Positions 1 through 8,500 of a stretch of 20,520 nucleotides of DNA are shown one piece after another. The notes under the pieces are model-generated. The model saw only the letters and a program-made list of their open reading frames with translations, did not search any database and was not told where the DNA came from. The stretch is from positions 1 through 20,520 of the forward strand of contig JAUZPS010000023.1 in the NCBI GenBank assembly GCA_030705945.1, given 5' to 3'. Origin of the DNA: Bacillota bacterium. Its GTDB lineage: Bacteria; Bacillota; Clostridia; Acetivibrionales; DSM-2933. Both the position numbers and the translations under genes were made by a program. Positions within the stretch are counted from its first letter, which is position 1. Each line of letters begins with the position of its first letter.

Positions 1-228
1 AAAGGAGTATCCACAGGAAGATATATATTATATAATGACTGTAAAAATTTGCGGAACGATTTTTCAATGGAAGACGCAAAAAAAATTCAAGTTAATGAAT
101 TGCTAGAATATTTATTACCTAATAAACCTAATAATGTAAGAGCCATGACATTAGACAAACAAGAATATTCTGATCAAACAAAGGTCCCTGTAGGCACTCC
201 CACACAGTCAACACATACAAAAATTTAA
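1..228 (+). CDS. 3' end of an unrecognised protein (partial)
   Basis: Frame 1 is open from the first base to a TAA at 226-228, giving 75 residues with no start in the window, so this is the C-terminal part of a longer gene. The fragment is polar, has no membrane segment, and ends in a Thr/Pro/Gln-rich tail (PVGTPTQSTHTKI) that looks unstructured. It contains a stretch around NDFSMEDAKKIQVNELLEYLL that should be helical. I do not recognise a family. The codon pattern matches the rest of the window. No clear terminator hairpin follows the stop. Confidence 0.55.
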   Translation, partial: KGVSTGRYILYNDCKNLRNDFSMEDAKKIQVNELLEYLLPNKPNNVRAMTLDKQEYSDQTKVPVGTPTQSTHTKI

Positions 229-612
229 AAAATTTAATTTAAAGAATGAGCAATATTTTAAAATAAGAAAATAAGTATAAGTCTTGCTATATAATATAAA
301 AGTTGCAATTTTTGATTGAAATTTGTAACAGGCGAGTTTATGCTTATTTTTTATTTAATTTTTTTTCAAATACCGGACTTTTAAAAAAATATAATACGAA
401 TATTATTGATGAATAGGAATGTTAAGGTTATGAGTTAAAAATTAAAATAGGATAAGCAGCTAAATTCAAATATCGAAATATCGAAATTTAAAAATAAAAG
501 ATATATATGTAGCTTTAACTTTATATTATTGAAGATTTTGAAGTGACTTGGTATTGTTTGATATTAAGATGTGGTTAAATATTCCAAATACTTTGATGAC
601 TGACTTAATATA

Positions 613-626
613 TGTTAACGGTAACA
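613..626. promoter_or_regulatory. cre-like / LacI-family operator candidate
   Basis: TGTTAACGGTAACA is a near-perfect palindrome, TGTTA-nCGn-TAACA. It differs at one position from the catabolite-responsive element consensus TGWAANCGNTNWCA bound by CcpA, and has the central CG typical of LacI-family operators. It lies about 200 bases upstream of the GH62 start. Carbon-source control of the arabinofuranosidase gene is the inference. Confidence 0.45.
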
Positions 627-700
627 TCGATAGGCAACTACAGGCAACTTAAATATATTTCAAGAGCGATCTACAATATAATAAGAATAGTTCCAAGAGA

Positions 701-742
701 AAAAAAGATTCAACAGAAAAAGATTCAACAGAAAAAGATTGA
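701..742 (+). repeat. Short direct repeats, about 15 bp, three units
   Basis: The unit GAAAAAGATTCAACA occurs almost three times in tandem; the third copy decays to GAAAAAGATTGAA. It lies in the putative leader of the GH62 gene, about 80 bases before the start codon. It could be a simple slippage repeat or a binding-site array; nothing in the sequence decides between them. Confidence 0.6.
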
Positions 743-823
743 AGGGAGGGAGCCATTAAAAGATTTTCATAGTATTAGTGTTTTTTATTAATTAAAATGT
801 TAGTTTAAAGAGGGGGACAATTT

Positions 824-2137
824 ATGAAGAGGTTAATAAAAAAAGGTGTTGTATTTATAATGGCGTTAGTTTTGGTGTTCTCAATGCTTGGTTCTGTATT
901 GAACGCTGCAGCTAATCCCAGTCCGTCATGGACCGTAGATGACGCGGTCGTTTTTCACGCTCAATGCAAACCATATGATTATTATGCGGCTAAAGACCCC
1001 ACAATTGTTTACTATAATGGTAAATACCTTGTGTATTACACCGGCGCAAATCAAAGCGGTGGCTGGCAGATGTGCTTTACGTCTGCAGCTACGATTCCAG
1101 AACTAAAAAATGCGCCACGTACCTATATGAGTAAAATCAACGAAAGCTATTTCTGCGCGCCAGAATTATTCTATTTTGAGCCTCAGAAATTATGGTACCT
1201 TGTCTATCAGGATGGCACTTATGGAGCAGCATATGCTACATCTACAAATCCAGCTGACCCTAGTTCATGGTCCGGACCGAAATCATTCGGAGTATCCGGA
1301 AATATGGGGTGGGATTATTACATAATATGTGATGATCAATATGCTTATCTGTACAATACACCAAGTGATGGCTCTGCTAAACTTTATATGCGTAAAACAG
1401 CTCTGGCAAATTTCCCAAATAAAGGCTGGAGTACGCCTACTGTTGCTTGCTCTAATGTTTTTGAAGCTTCAGAAGTTTATAAAAGTCTTGCAGATGGTCA
1501 ATACTATTTGCTTGTAGAAGCCATGATAGATGGTAGAAGTTACGAGTTATTTACATCCTCTAGCGCAGGTGGTCCTTGGACGTTGGTTAATAATAAATGG
1601 GCAACAAAGGCTACTCTCACTAAATACAATGGTACCAAGTGGACAACTAACGTTTCACATGGTGAGCTTATACGCGCAGGATATAACCAGAAACTCGAAA
1701 TTAATGATATTAATCATGTTGATTTCTTTATCCAGGGTACCACAAACATGTCAGGTGAATATCAACAAATCGTATGGGATCTAGGACTTATCAGAAATTA
1801 CCCTGGTACCCAGGCTCCTTTAGCTACACCTATTCCTTCAGCTACAAATACTCCAACGCCGAAGCCGACAAATACTCCAACACAAACACCAAAGCCAACA
1901 AATACACCAACACAAACGCCGAAGCCTACACCAACCTTTACTCCAACAGCTGTCAACAGTGTGGATATAAACAGAGATGGTGTTATAAATATGGCAGATG
2001 TAATACTTTTGGCTACTCAATTTGGTAAGGTTAAAGGAAATGATGGATTTAGTGACTTATACGATTTGAATAAAGACGGCGCTATTAATATGGCGGATGT
2101 AATAATAATCGCAGCTAAATTTAACACTACTGTCTGA
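824..2137 (+). CDS. Secreted GH62 alpha-L-arabinofuranosidase with C-terminal dockerin
   Basis: A 437-residue cellulosomal enzyme predicted to remove arabinose side chains from arabinoxylan. Residues 1-29 form a signal peptide (Lys/Arg start, hydrophobic core, ending near NAAA). Residues 35-328 match GH62: KDPTIVYYNGKY near residue 57, WDYYIICDD near 163 and FEASEVYK near 213. By family analogy D58, D164 and E214 are the likely catalytic acidic residues. Residues 333-375 are a Thr/Pro linker. Residues 379-434 are a dockerin with two intact calcium loops (DINRDGVINMAD and DLNKDGAINMAD) with Met-Ala at loop positions 10-11 in both. The INMADVI pattern resembles type II dockerins, which enzymes carry in Pseudobacteroides cellulosolvens. 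The ATG follows a strong RBS. The gene is monocistronic, with a terminator directly after it. Confidence 0.92.
   Translation: MKRLIKKGVVFIMALVLVFSMLGSVLNAAANPSPSWTVDDAVVFHAQCKPYDYYAAKDPTIVYYNGKYLVYYTGANQSGGWQMCFTSAATIPELKNAPRTYMSKINESYFCAPELFYFEPQKLWYLVYQDGTYGAAYATSTNPADPSSWSGPKSFGVSGNMGWDYYIICDDQYAYLYNTPSDGSAKLYMRKTALANFPNKGWSTPTVACSNVFEASEVYKSLADGQYYLLVEAMIDGRSYELFTSSSAGGPWTLVNNKWATKATLTKYNGTKWTTNVSHGELIRAGYNQKLEINDINHVDFFIQGTTNMSGEYQQIVWDLGLIRNYPGTQAPLATPIPSATNTPTPKPTNTPTQTPKPTNTPTQTPKPTPTFTPTAVNSVDINRDGVINMADVILLATQFGKVKGNDGFSDLYDLNKDGAINMADVIIIAAKFNTTV
1844..1933 (+). repeat. Coding tandem repeat, Thr/Pro linker of the GH62 protein
   Basis: About three 30-bp units encode variants of TNTPTQTPKP. 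The unit is repeated at DNA level (ACAAATACTCCAAC followed by AAGCC-type codons). This is the flexible, probably glycosylated linker between catalytic and dockerin domains. Its copy number can be expected to vary between strains. Confidence 0.75.
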
Positions 2138-2173
2138 ATATATTAAAGTTTCAGAATTATAAATTTTATAAAG

Positions 2174-2214
2174 AATATCAGAGGTACTTTTTGAAAATAC
2201 CTCTGATATTTTTT
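2174..2214 (+). terminator. Rho-independent terminator of the GH62 gene
   Basis: A perfect 13-bp stem, AATATCAGAGGTA pairing with TACCTCTGATATT (2174-2186 and 2198-2210), an 11-base loop and a following T-run. It sits 36 bases after the GH62 stop codon. Confidence 0.85.
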
Positions 2215-2235
2215 ATTGCCTATTTATTTGATAAC

Positions 2236-2340
2236 TATATAAAAAGCAATTAATCTTTTACATTTGCCTATCGCAAAATAACGTTAAAGCGTTCGTTATT
2301 TTGCTCCGTCAAATGTAAGATTAATAGTGCTTTTTATATA
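2236..2340. repeat. Family B palindromic element, copy 1 (MITE-like)
   Basis: A 105-bp imperfect palindrome with ends TATATAAAAAGCA and TGCTTTTTATATA, a second arm of TTACATTTG-type sequence and a core stem CAAAATAACG / CGTTATTTTG. It is identical base for base to 18423-18527. TA-rich termini would fit insertion at TA, as for IS630/Tc1-type MITEs, but target duplication is not clear. No coding capacity for a transposase. Confidence 0.8.
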
Positions 2341-2550
2341 ACAAAAGACCAATTTCAAAGTATGAGTATTTCTTCAGTCTTCTATGATAAGTCAGGAAAT
2401 AGATATTCTTCATGGATCAATCCATCTGTATCGGAATGGACTTATGAAATAGCTGATGAATGGACGAAATGTGGAGCTGTTGTTAACAAAGATATAATTA
2501 TTCCTATTGGTGATGGATACAGATACGAATCTGATATTGATTCAAATTAA
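2254..2550 (+). pseudogene. Possible 3' gene remnant interrupted by the family B element
   Basis: The frame is open from 2254, inside the palindromic element, to TAA at 2548-2550. The protein-like part begins after the element (KDQFQSMSISSVFYDKSG, then a Trp-rich stretch with SEWTYEIADEW). The first ATG, at 2362, lacks any ribosome binding site, and the GH62 terminator lies just upstream. The composition (Trp, Asp, Gly, varied) is more protein-like than random AT-rich DNA. I read it as the tail of a gene whose front was lost, with the element inserted at or near the break. I do not recognise the family. A chance open frame remains possible. Confidence 0.35.
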
Positions 2551-2675
2551 CCCCTGATAATTCCGAGGGGAAGTATTTACACTTATATCAAATTGCCTAA
2601 ACTAAAAAGATAAGGTTTCTTTTTGATGCTGCATTATTGAAAAAAAGATTGATAAAGTAGTTCTGACACTAAAAG

Positions 2676-2703
2676 AAGGACTTTATTACCAAATAAAGTC
2701 CTT
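2676..2703. terminator. Terminator hairpin ending the minus-strand polysaccharide cluster
   Basis: A perfect 12-bp stem, AAGGACTTTATT pairing with AATAAAGTCCTT, with a 4-base loop. It is flanked by short A-runs on the left and T-runs on the right, so it could work in both directions. It lies 18 bases past the stop of the gene at 2722-4128 and marks the end of that unit. Confidence 0.75.
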
Positions 2704-2721
2704 TTCTAGTCCCAATATAAA

Positions 2722-4128
2722 CTATTTTGCCACTTCTTGTTTGCCTTCAATAAACAATTCATAAAGAAAATAGATTATCAGGATTGGTGTTATTGCGTAT
2801 AGAGGCCAAACATATCTGTATTCAGCTGTAATTGCGATCATACATGACGCTGTTGATAATAATGCAGGGAAGAAGACATAAATAGATCGAAACTTTTTCC
2901 AATCCAATAGAAACACGAATAAAATCATTGTTATTAATAACCATAGACCATTCTTCCAGAAAAAGCTGAATAAAATAATAGTCTGTGAGTATTTAACATA
3001 TTTGGATATTGCTTTTGACAAGGTGTTTTCAGTTCGAACGATTTTCATAGGGTTATACTCATCTGAAGTCCATTCAGCGAAATCGCCTGACTGTACTTTA
3101 TCAGGTTTGCTTATTCCCCAAACAAGATTTGATGATGACATGGCATTTTCAAACATAGTATAAGGTTTTTGCTTAAGGGTTGCAAAAAAAATGTCTTGTA
3201 AGTCTTTCTTTGCTGTCGGACTATCATTATAGTTTGCCCAAAGTTCATCATCCCAGAGTATCGGACTAAAGTCTTCGGGAATATACTTTTGTTTAACCTT
3301 TGACTTATCGAATATCTCCCAAAGCTTATCGCTGTTATCGGCGGTCAGAGCGTTGTATTGAAGATCTGCTCCAATAACCTGCCTCGCAATATATTTTCCG
3401 GTGTAGTCGTAAGCATTTGGAAGGGAATTTACTAGTGGGGGCAAAATATAGTTTGCGAAGACTCCGATAAGAAGACCCGAAAGAATAACGGGGACTATTT
3501 TTTTTATGATACTTTCTTTTCGCATGAAGATGATAAGAAGAAATAAGCCTCCGATAGAAACTGCTTCTCCATTATATCTGAAAACCCAACATAGGTTTAA
3601 AAAGATTGACGCTGAATATAAAGACAGAGTAAGAAGCCGTGAATTGTTAGCAGCATTTTTTTTATTAAAGGTAGCAATATACATCATTAGTCCTGTAGAA
3701 ACAATAAGCGCTGCGGTGTAGGGAATATCCTTCCACATTGTTATGGAAAGAACAAGGTTGTTTGGAGATAGGGCAAATATAAATGCAGCTAAAATCAGCA
3801 AAATTCTGTTGACTCTTTTTAAATCCAGAACAAAAAGGCAAAAACCAAAAGCAACTGACATAAAGATAACTCCGAAAAGACTTATTATTGCAGGGTTGTC
3901 CCAAATTTTCAAAAGCAACTTTATTAAAATTGTATGAGCTACAGGATGCACAGCGTTCATTTGCTGTAAACCTTTTGCCATTTCCCACTGATAACCGGAG
4001 TCAGCTGTAATAAGACCTGGCCAGTATGCAATCTGGGATGTCAAAAATGCGGCTAGCGGTATGAATATGTATAAGGCAAGGAAAGCCCATTTTTTCCATT
4101 TTGGTTCGTCTAATTCCTTACGTATCAA
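2722..4128 (-). CDS. Polytopic membrane protein, DUF6020 / GT-C glycosyltransferase-like
   Basis: A 468-residue integral membrane protein with roughly ten hydrophobic segments. Near the N-terminus an extracytoplasmic loop follows the first segment and carries YWPGLITADSGYQWEMA and then NAVHPVAHTILIKLLLK. The acidic residue in ADSGYQW and the His-Pro are typical of DUF6020 and other GT-C-type lipid-linked sugar transferases. A second soluble loop lies at about residues 245-360. The start is chosen as TTG at 4128 because GGAGGG (4136-4141) is spaced 7 bases from it; the upstream in-frame ATG at 4155 has no RBS. It lies 96 bases after the acyltransferase gene and is the last gene before the terminator at 2676. 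A role in surface polysaccharide transfer or modification is inferred from fold type and neighbours. Confidence 0.65.
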   Translation of the reverse strand: MIRKELDEPKWKKWAFLALYIFIPLAAFLTSQIAYWPGLITADSGYQWEMAKGLQQMNAVHPVAHTILIKLLLKIWDNPAIISLFGVIFMSVAFGFCLFVLDLKRVNRILLILAAFIFALSPNNLVLSITMWKDIPYTAALIVSTGLMMYIATFNKKNAANNSRLLTLSLYSASIFLNLCWVFRYNGEAVSIGGLFLLIIFMRKESIIKKIVPVILSGLLIGVFANYILPPLVNSLPNAYDYTGKYIARQVIGADLQYNALTADNSDKLWEIFDKSKVKQKYIPEDFSPILWDDELWANYNDSPTAKKDLQDIFFATLKQKPYTMFENAMSSSNLVWGISKPDKVQSGDFAEWTSDEYNPMKIVRTENTLSKAISKYVKYSQTIILFSFFWKNGLWLLITMILFVFLLDWKKFRSIYVFFPALLSTASCMIAITAEYRYVWPLYAITPILIIYFLYELFIEGKQEVAK

Positions 4129-4224
4129 AGAAAATCCCTCCAATAAAATAATCAACTATATTAAAACCTAGTTTTAAATTATAAAAAAGTTAACTTGCCA
4201 TTTTTTAATAGTCAGCTTAATATA

Positions 4225-5433
4225 TCAACCCAAAAGAATTCTTGATAACTTTTTCTTGGAACTTATAAGCCTGACAAATAAAAAGCTGATTATGGAAGTG
4301 CCGCTGAATATGATTAATATTTTTACTCCCACAGGCATATACTTTAGAATGCCGATTCTTGAAATCCATTTATCTTCAATGAACAAATGAACAAGATAAA
4401 TTCCGAAGGAAGCTTCAGACAATACGGTAACAGCCTTTTTAGCTTTATTCCCAAGTTTCTTCTCCCAGTCAATTTGTCGGATAAAAAGGAAAACTCCGAT
4501 TGCAAAAAGAAAGGCTGGAATATTAAAGTATGAATAAAAATTCTCATCTAGTGTATCAGTGCTGATATTTGAAATATAAATTAATATTGGAATTGAAACA
4601 AAACCTGCAATACTACCTACATAAAATGCTGCTCTAGCTGTCTTTCCAATTTCAATGCTATTAAGATAATACCCTAGAATACAATATCCAAGGTAGCCTG
4701 TAAGGTAAGGAGAAACAAACAATTGTATATTCAACTCTTCACCTTTTATCAATCCATAAGCGCTCTGAATAGTAGGGATAATTATAGATACGATTATCCA
4801 TAGAAACACAAGCAGCCTGACTTCTCCCATATTAAACTTTCTAAGCGCTGCTCTGATAACGGGAACAAACAGATAAATGCCCATAATGGTGTACATAAAC
4901 CACATATGATAATAAACGTTATTGGTCAGAATATCCTTCAAAGCAGTCAATGGCATAGATTTGATGTCGACGCCATCGGGTTCAAGAATAAGATGTTTTG
5001 CGAACGAATAAAAAATTGACCAGATAACAAAAGGGATACCGATTCTTAAAAATCTTTTTTTAAGAAAAGCGCCATAAGATTCATTTTTTGCCGCGTCTAA
5101 CAGAAGAATTCCGCTTATCATGAAAAAAACCGGAATGCACCATCTGATAGAAGAATCAATAATATTTGCCGTCCACCATCTGCTTGTGTCAACTTTACCA
5201 CCTGCGATGTCTGCTACATCGTTTGCGGCTGCATGTCCAATCAAAACTGCGGCAATTGCTAAAATCCTCAGGATATCAATATACAATATTCTTTTAGGCT
5301 TTGAGCTTTCGACAGCAATAGGAGATTTGCTTTCCCTTGCAATTGAAATTTCCCCCTTAGACCTCGCAGCAACATCTTCAGGCCTTTGATTTTCTTCGCC
5401 AGAAGGTTCTTTTAATGCAAAACCTGTACTCAT
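4225..5433 (-). CDS. Acyltransferase family 3 membrane protein (OafA/IcaC-like)
   Basis: A 402-residue protein with a 50-residue polar, probably cytoplasmic N-terminus followed by about ten membrane segments. The first segment has the hallmark R-X10-H motif of family 3 acyltransferases (R56 and H67 in DILRILAIAAVLIGHA). A later WFMYTIMGIYLFVPV segment and a C-terminal FGIYLVHLF segment are also typical. Family members add acetyl or succinyl groups to extracellular sugars; IcaC of the poly-GlcNAc system belongs to this family. The start is ATG at 5433, with GGGGG five bases upstream; the TTG four codons earlier has no RBS. It follows the deacetylase/glycosyltransferase gene by 142 bases, most of them occupied by a palindromic repeat, so cotranscription is likely but not certain. 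Confidence 0.85.
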   Translation of the reverse strand: MSTGFALKEPSGEENQRPEDVAARSKGEISIARESKSPIAVESSKPKRILYIDILRILAIAAVLIGHAAANDVADIAGGKVDTSRWWTANIIDSSIRWCIPVFFMISGILLLDAAKNESYGAFLKKRFLRIGIPFVIWSIFYSFAKHLILEPDGVDIKSMPLTALKDILTNNVYYHMWFMYTIMGIYLFVPVIRAALRKFNMGEVRLLVFLWIIVSIIIPTIQSAYGLIKGEELNIQLFVSPYLTGYLGYCILGYYLNSIEIGKTARAAFYVGSIAGFVSIPILIYISNISTDTLDENFYSYFNIPAFLFAIGVFLFIRQIDWEKKLGNKAKKAVTVLSEASFGIYLVHLFIEDKWISRIGILKYMPVGVKILIIFSGTSIISFLFVRLISSKKKLSRILLG

Positions 5434-5467
5434 ATATACCCCCAACTATAAATTAATAAAATTCAAT

Positions 5468-5564
5468 AAGGGCGTTTCAAAAAATTCCTTGTTCAAGTTT
5501 TGTATGATGAAAACTCATTATATCAAGTTTTTGAAACGACCAGTTATTTTTCTGATACCGCGCC
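5468..5564 (+). repeat. Family A palindromic element, copy 1
   Basis: About 97 bp in the gap between the fusion gene and the acyltransferase gene. It runs from AAGGGCGTTTCAAAAAATTC through TATCAAGTTTTTGAAACG to GATACCGCGCC and closely matches 15936-16035. The inner inverted repeats are GTTTCAAAAA and TTTTTGAAAC. Being inside a likely operon, it would be present in the transcript as a hairpin. Confidence 0.75.
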
Positions 5565-5575
5565 TAATCAATAAA

Positions 5576-8500
5576 TTAAGCAATCTGTTCCTTAAGATCA
5601 GGTTCCTGAACCTGACGTTCAACATTTCCTTTTCTAATAAGTTTGTTCCAGCCGACTTTTACACCTTTTAGCGCAGATGACATCGACTTATATACAACCC
5701 ATGTCATTATAATCCTGTAAGCGGCTCTCTGGAAAAAGTAGAACTTTAATGGTTTAGTATCTTCATTTTCCAGTTTGAAAGCATATAAAGTAATAAGAAA
5801 ATCTATTGTAAAGAAAATCGCGTATGTAAGTACTGATAAAATCGGCGTCTTTCCAAATAAACCAATAAGAAACACTGCTTCAGAAATTGGTGTAAGCGCT
5901 TGGAAAATAAACTGGTAGAGCCACATGTTAGGTAAGGCTATAAATCCTAATATCTTATTATTCCTGTTAAACATTGATTTCCTGTGCTTCCAGAGACACT
6001 GCAGGGTGCCGTAAGACCATCTTAGCCTTTGCTTTAAGAAGCTTTCAATATCTTCAGGAGCTTCTGTATAAGCTTTAGCTCCTTCTTCATATATTATTTT
6101 GTACCCCTGTTCAAGGAAACACAGAGTAATATCGGCGTCCTCAGCAAGAGTGTCTTCTTTATAATAACCGGCATTTTTGACATATTCTTTTCTCCATGCT
6201 CCAATAGCGCCTGGAACCACCGGTATACAGTTAAGATAATCAAATGCGCGTCGTTCGAGGTTGAGTCCGGTAACATATTCAATATGTTGACATGTTGTAA
6301 TAAAGTTATTATTATTACCCACCTTTACATTACCGGATACCGCAGCGACATTTTCATTCTCAAAATGCCTTATAAGGAGTGAAACAGCCTTACTATCCAA
6401 TATTGTGTCAGCGTCAATAACAATAACTATTTCACCCGAAGCTTCCTTAAAGCCCATATTTATGGCGGACGATTTACCGCCGTTTGTTTTATTAATAAGC
6501 CTTACTTTTTTATTGTCTCTAAATCTTTCCTCAACAACATATGCGGTATTATCTTTTGAGCCATCATTAACAACAATAACTTCAAGATTTTTATAGTCGC
6601 TTTCTAATATAGACTCAACAGTCTTGCAGATAACCTTTTCTTCGTTATAAGCCGCAACAACTACGCTTGCCTTGAGATTAAGCCCACCTTTATATACAAG
6701 ATTTTTATGCCTCTTTCTCTGTCTTGTTGCGAAAAATATAAGGAATATAAATCTCAATACGCCTATGATTGTAGCTGAAATAAATAGTATTCTGACAAAA
6801 AGATAGAAGTTTGCTTTTAAAGTCAATAACAGATTGATTGTCATAAGTCCGGCGCTTTCTTCCATTCGTACTGAAGGCATAGTTTCTGTAGTACTCTTGT
6901 TCATTAGATCGCTTACGGTTTCAAAACTATAACCTTTTGCCTTCAGGTCATTAATTATTAGTGGAAGCGCAGTAATCATATTCTTCATATTTGTGCTGTC
7001 ATCATGAAGAAGAATAATATTACCCTTGCCAAGGTCTTTATTTATTTTTGCCCTGATCGCTTCAGGCGAGTGACCTTCCCAGTCTTTTGAGTCAACATTG
7101 CTGCCGACAATGGCGTATCCCATTTTTTCTATTTCTTTAAACACGGAAGCTTCGCTTTCTGAACTCAAATCCCAATCAACATTATATGGCTGCCTGAACA
7201 ACATGGTTGTGTGACCGGTAAGAATTTCAATTATATCGTTCGTCATATTAAGTTCGAGTCTTGTTTTTAGCCTTGAGTATTGAGGTAGGTCAGGATGACT
7301 ATAAGTGTGATTACCTATGTTATGTCCTTCCTTATACATTCTCTTAACGATATCCGGGTTATCCCATGCGTTTTTTCCTATTAGGAAAAATGATGCTTTT
7401 ATATTATTCTTTTTTAAGATATCCAGAATTTTAGGCGTATATACGTTGTTCGGTCCATCATCAAAGGTGAGAGCTATCTTTTTTTGACCTGAATCATTAT
7501 TTTCACTTGTGTCAGCAATATATTTGGAGTTATAAGTAACATCTTTAATATATCCTTCGGAATCAGTTGTTAATTTTTTGCCGAGATAGATTTTTGATTT
7601 ATTGTATTGATAGACAACCTCTCCTAAAATAGCTGTATCTGTAAGGTCGCTGCTGTCTAATGTTTCACCGCTTAAGGTTAACTCATTAATGCAACTTTTA
7701 ATACTATCTAAACTGTTAAATATGCTCCATAACTTTTCATCTTCAGATCCTAGACGCCATAAAGAAAATTGATGAATTCCAAGACTTTGGGAAAACATAA
7801 TCTGATTATAAGCAACAATGCTGTCTGTGAACCATAAAGTCCGGTTACTTTTTCCGTCGTTGTATTTAAAGGTTGGGTTCTTGCTTTTTTTATCCCAATT
7901 TATATACGCTTTATTTGCTTTGTATAACTTCATGACATCAGGAACAGTCATACTTGTCGCATCATTTTTATTATTATCGGACCAATCATAACCGAAAAGT
8001 CCCAAACCTACTATAATCTTGTCGGCTGGAATTTTTGCGCTTTTAAGAATTCCTTCAAACCAATCCTGAGACGCGATCGGACCTTCACCGCTTAATGTAC
8101 TGTGTTCATCGTACATCATCAAAATTATGCTGTCTGTATTTAGAGCGAGCTTTTGAAGATCATACGCGTTCTTTTGAGGTTGAACATCGACTGTAACCAT
8201 AAGCTTATTAGCTTTGAATACGCTGTAAAGCTCTGAAATAAACTCTGTATAGTTTGATTTTGTATCATCGGCAAGATTTTCAAAGTCAATATTAAAGCCG
8301 CAAAAGTTGTATTTCTTAGCCTCATCTTTAAGTTTATTGATAAAATTTGTTCGGCTTTCTTTAGAAGAGATTATTCTTTTTATTAAATTTCCATCCCACT
8401 TTTCATTTATGTAGTTATTTACAAGGGGCATAACATCAACATGATTTGAATTAGCCAGGGTAAAAACTTCGTTATTAATATTTTTAACTAATTCACCCTG

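Larger units (their letters stand above)
229..823. other. Long AT-rich intergenic region upstream of the GH62 gene
   Basis: About 595 bases without a convincing gene on either strand. It holds a palindromic operator-like site at 613-626, a perfect TATAAT at 677-682 with only a weak -35 match, and a short direct-repeat cluster at 701-742. A strong ribosome binding site (AGAGGGGGA) lies just before 824. The length suggests a regulated promoter region and a long leader for the GH62 gene. I saw no recognisable riboswitch or terminator fold. Confidence 0.5.

Noticed and set aside
701..742. CRISPR-like array from the direct repeats before the GH62 gene
   Set aside because: Units are contiguous, only 15 bp, with no spacers and no cas genes nearby.
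2551..2570. CCCCT / AGGGG hairpin as a terminator for the frame ending at 2550
   Set aside because: Only a 5-bp stem with a 10-base loop and no T-run.
2722..4155. Longer form of the DUF6020-like protein starting at ATG 4155
   Set aside because: No ribosome binding site precedes that ATG, while GGAGGG sits seven bases before TTG 4128 inside the longer frame.
6405..6596. Open frames antisense to the fusion enzyme, acyltransferase and membrane protein genes
   Set aside because: They are shadows of well-supported domains on the other strand with no RBS and no family resemblance.
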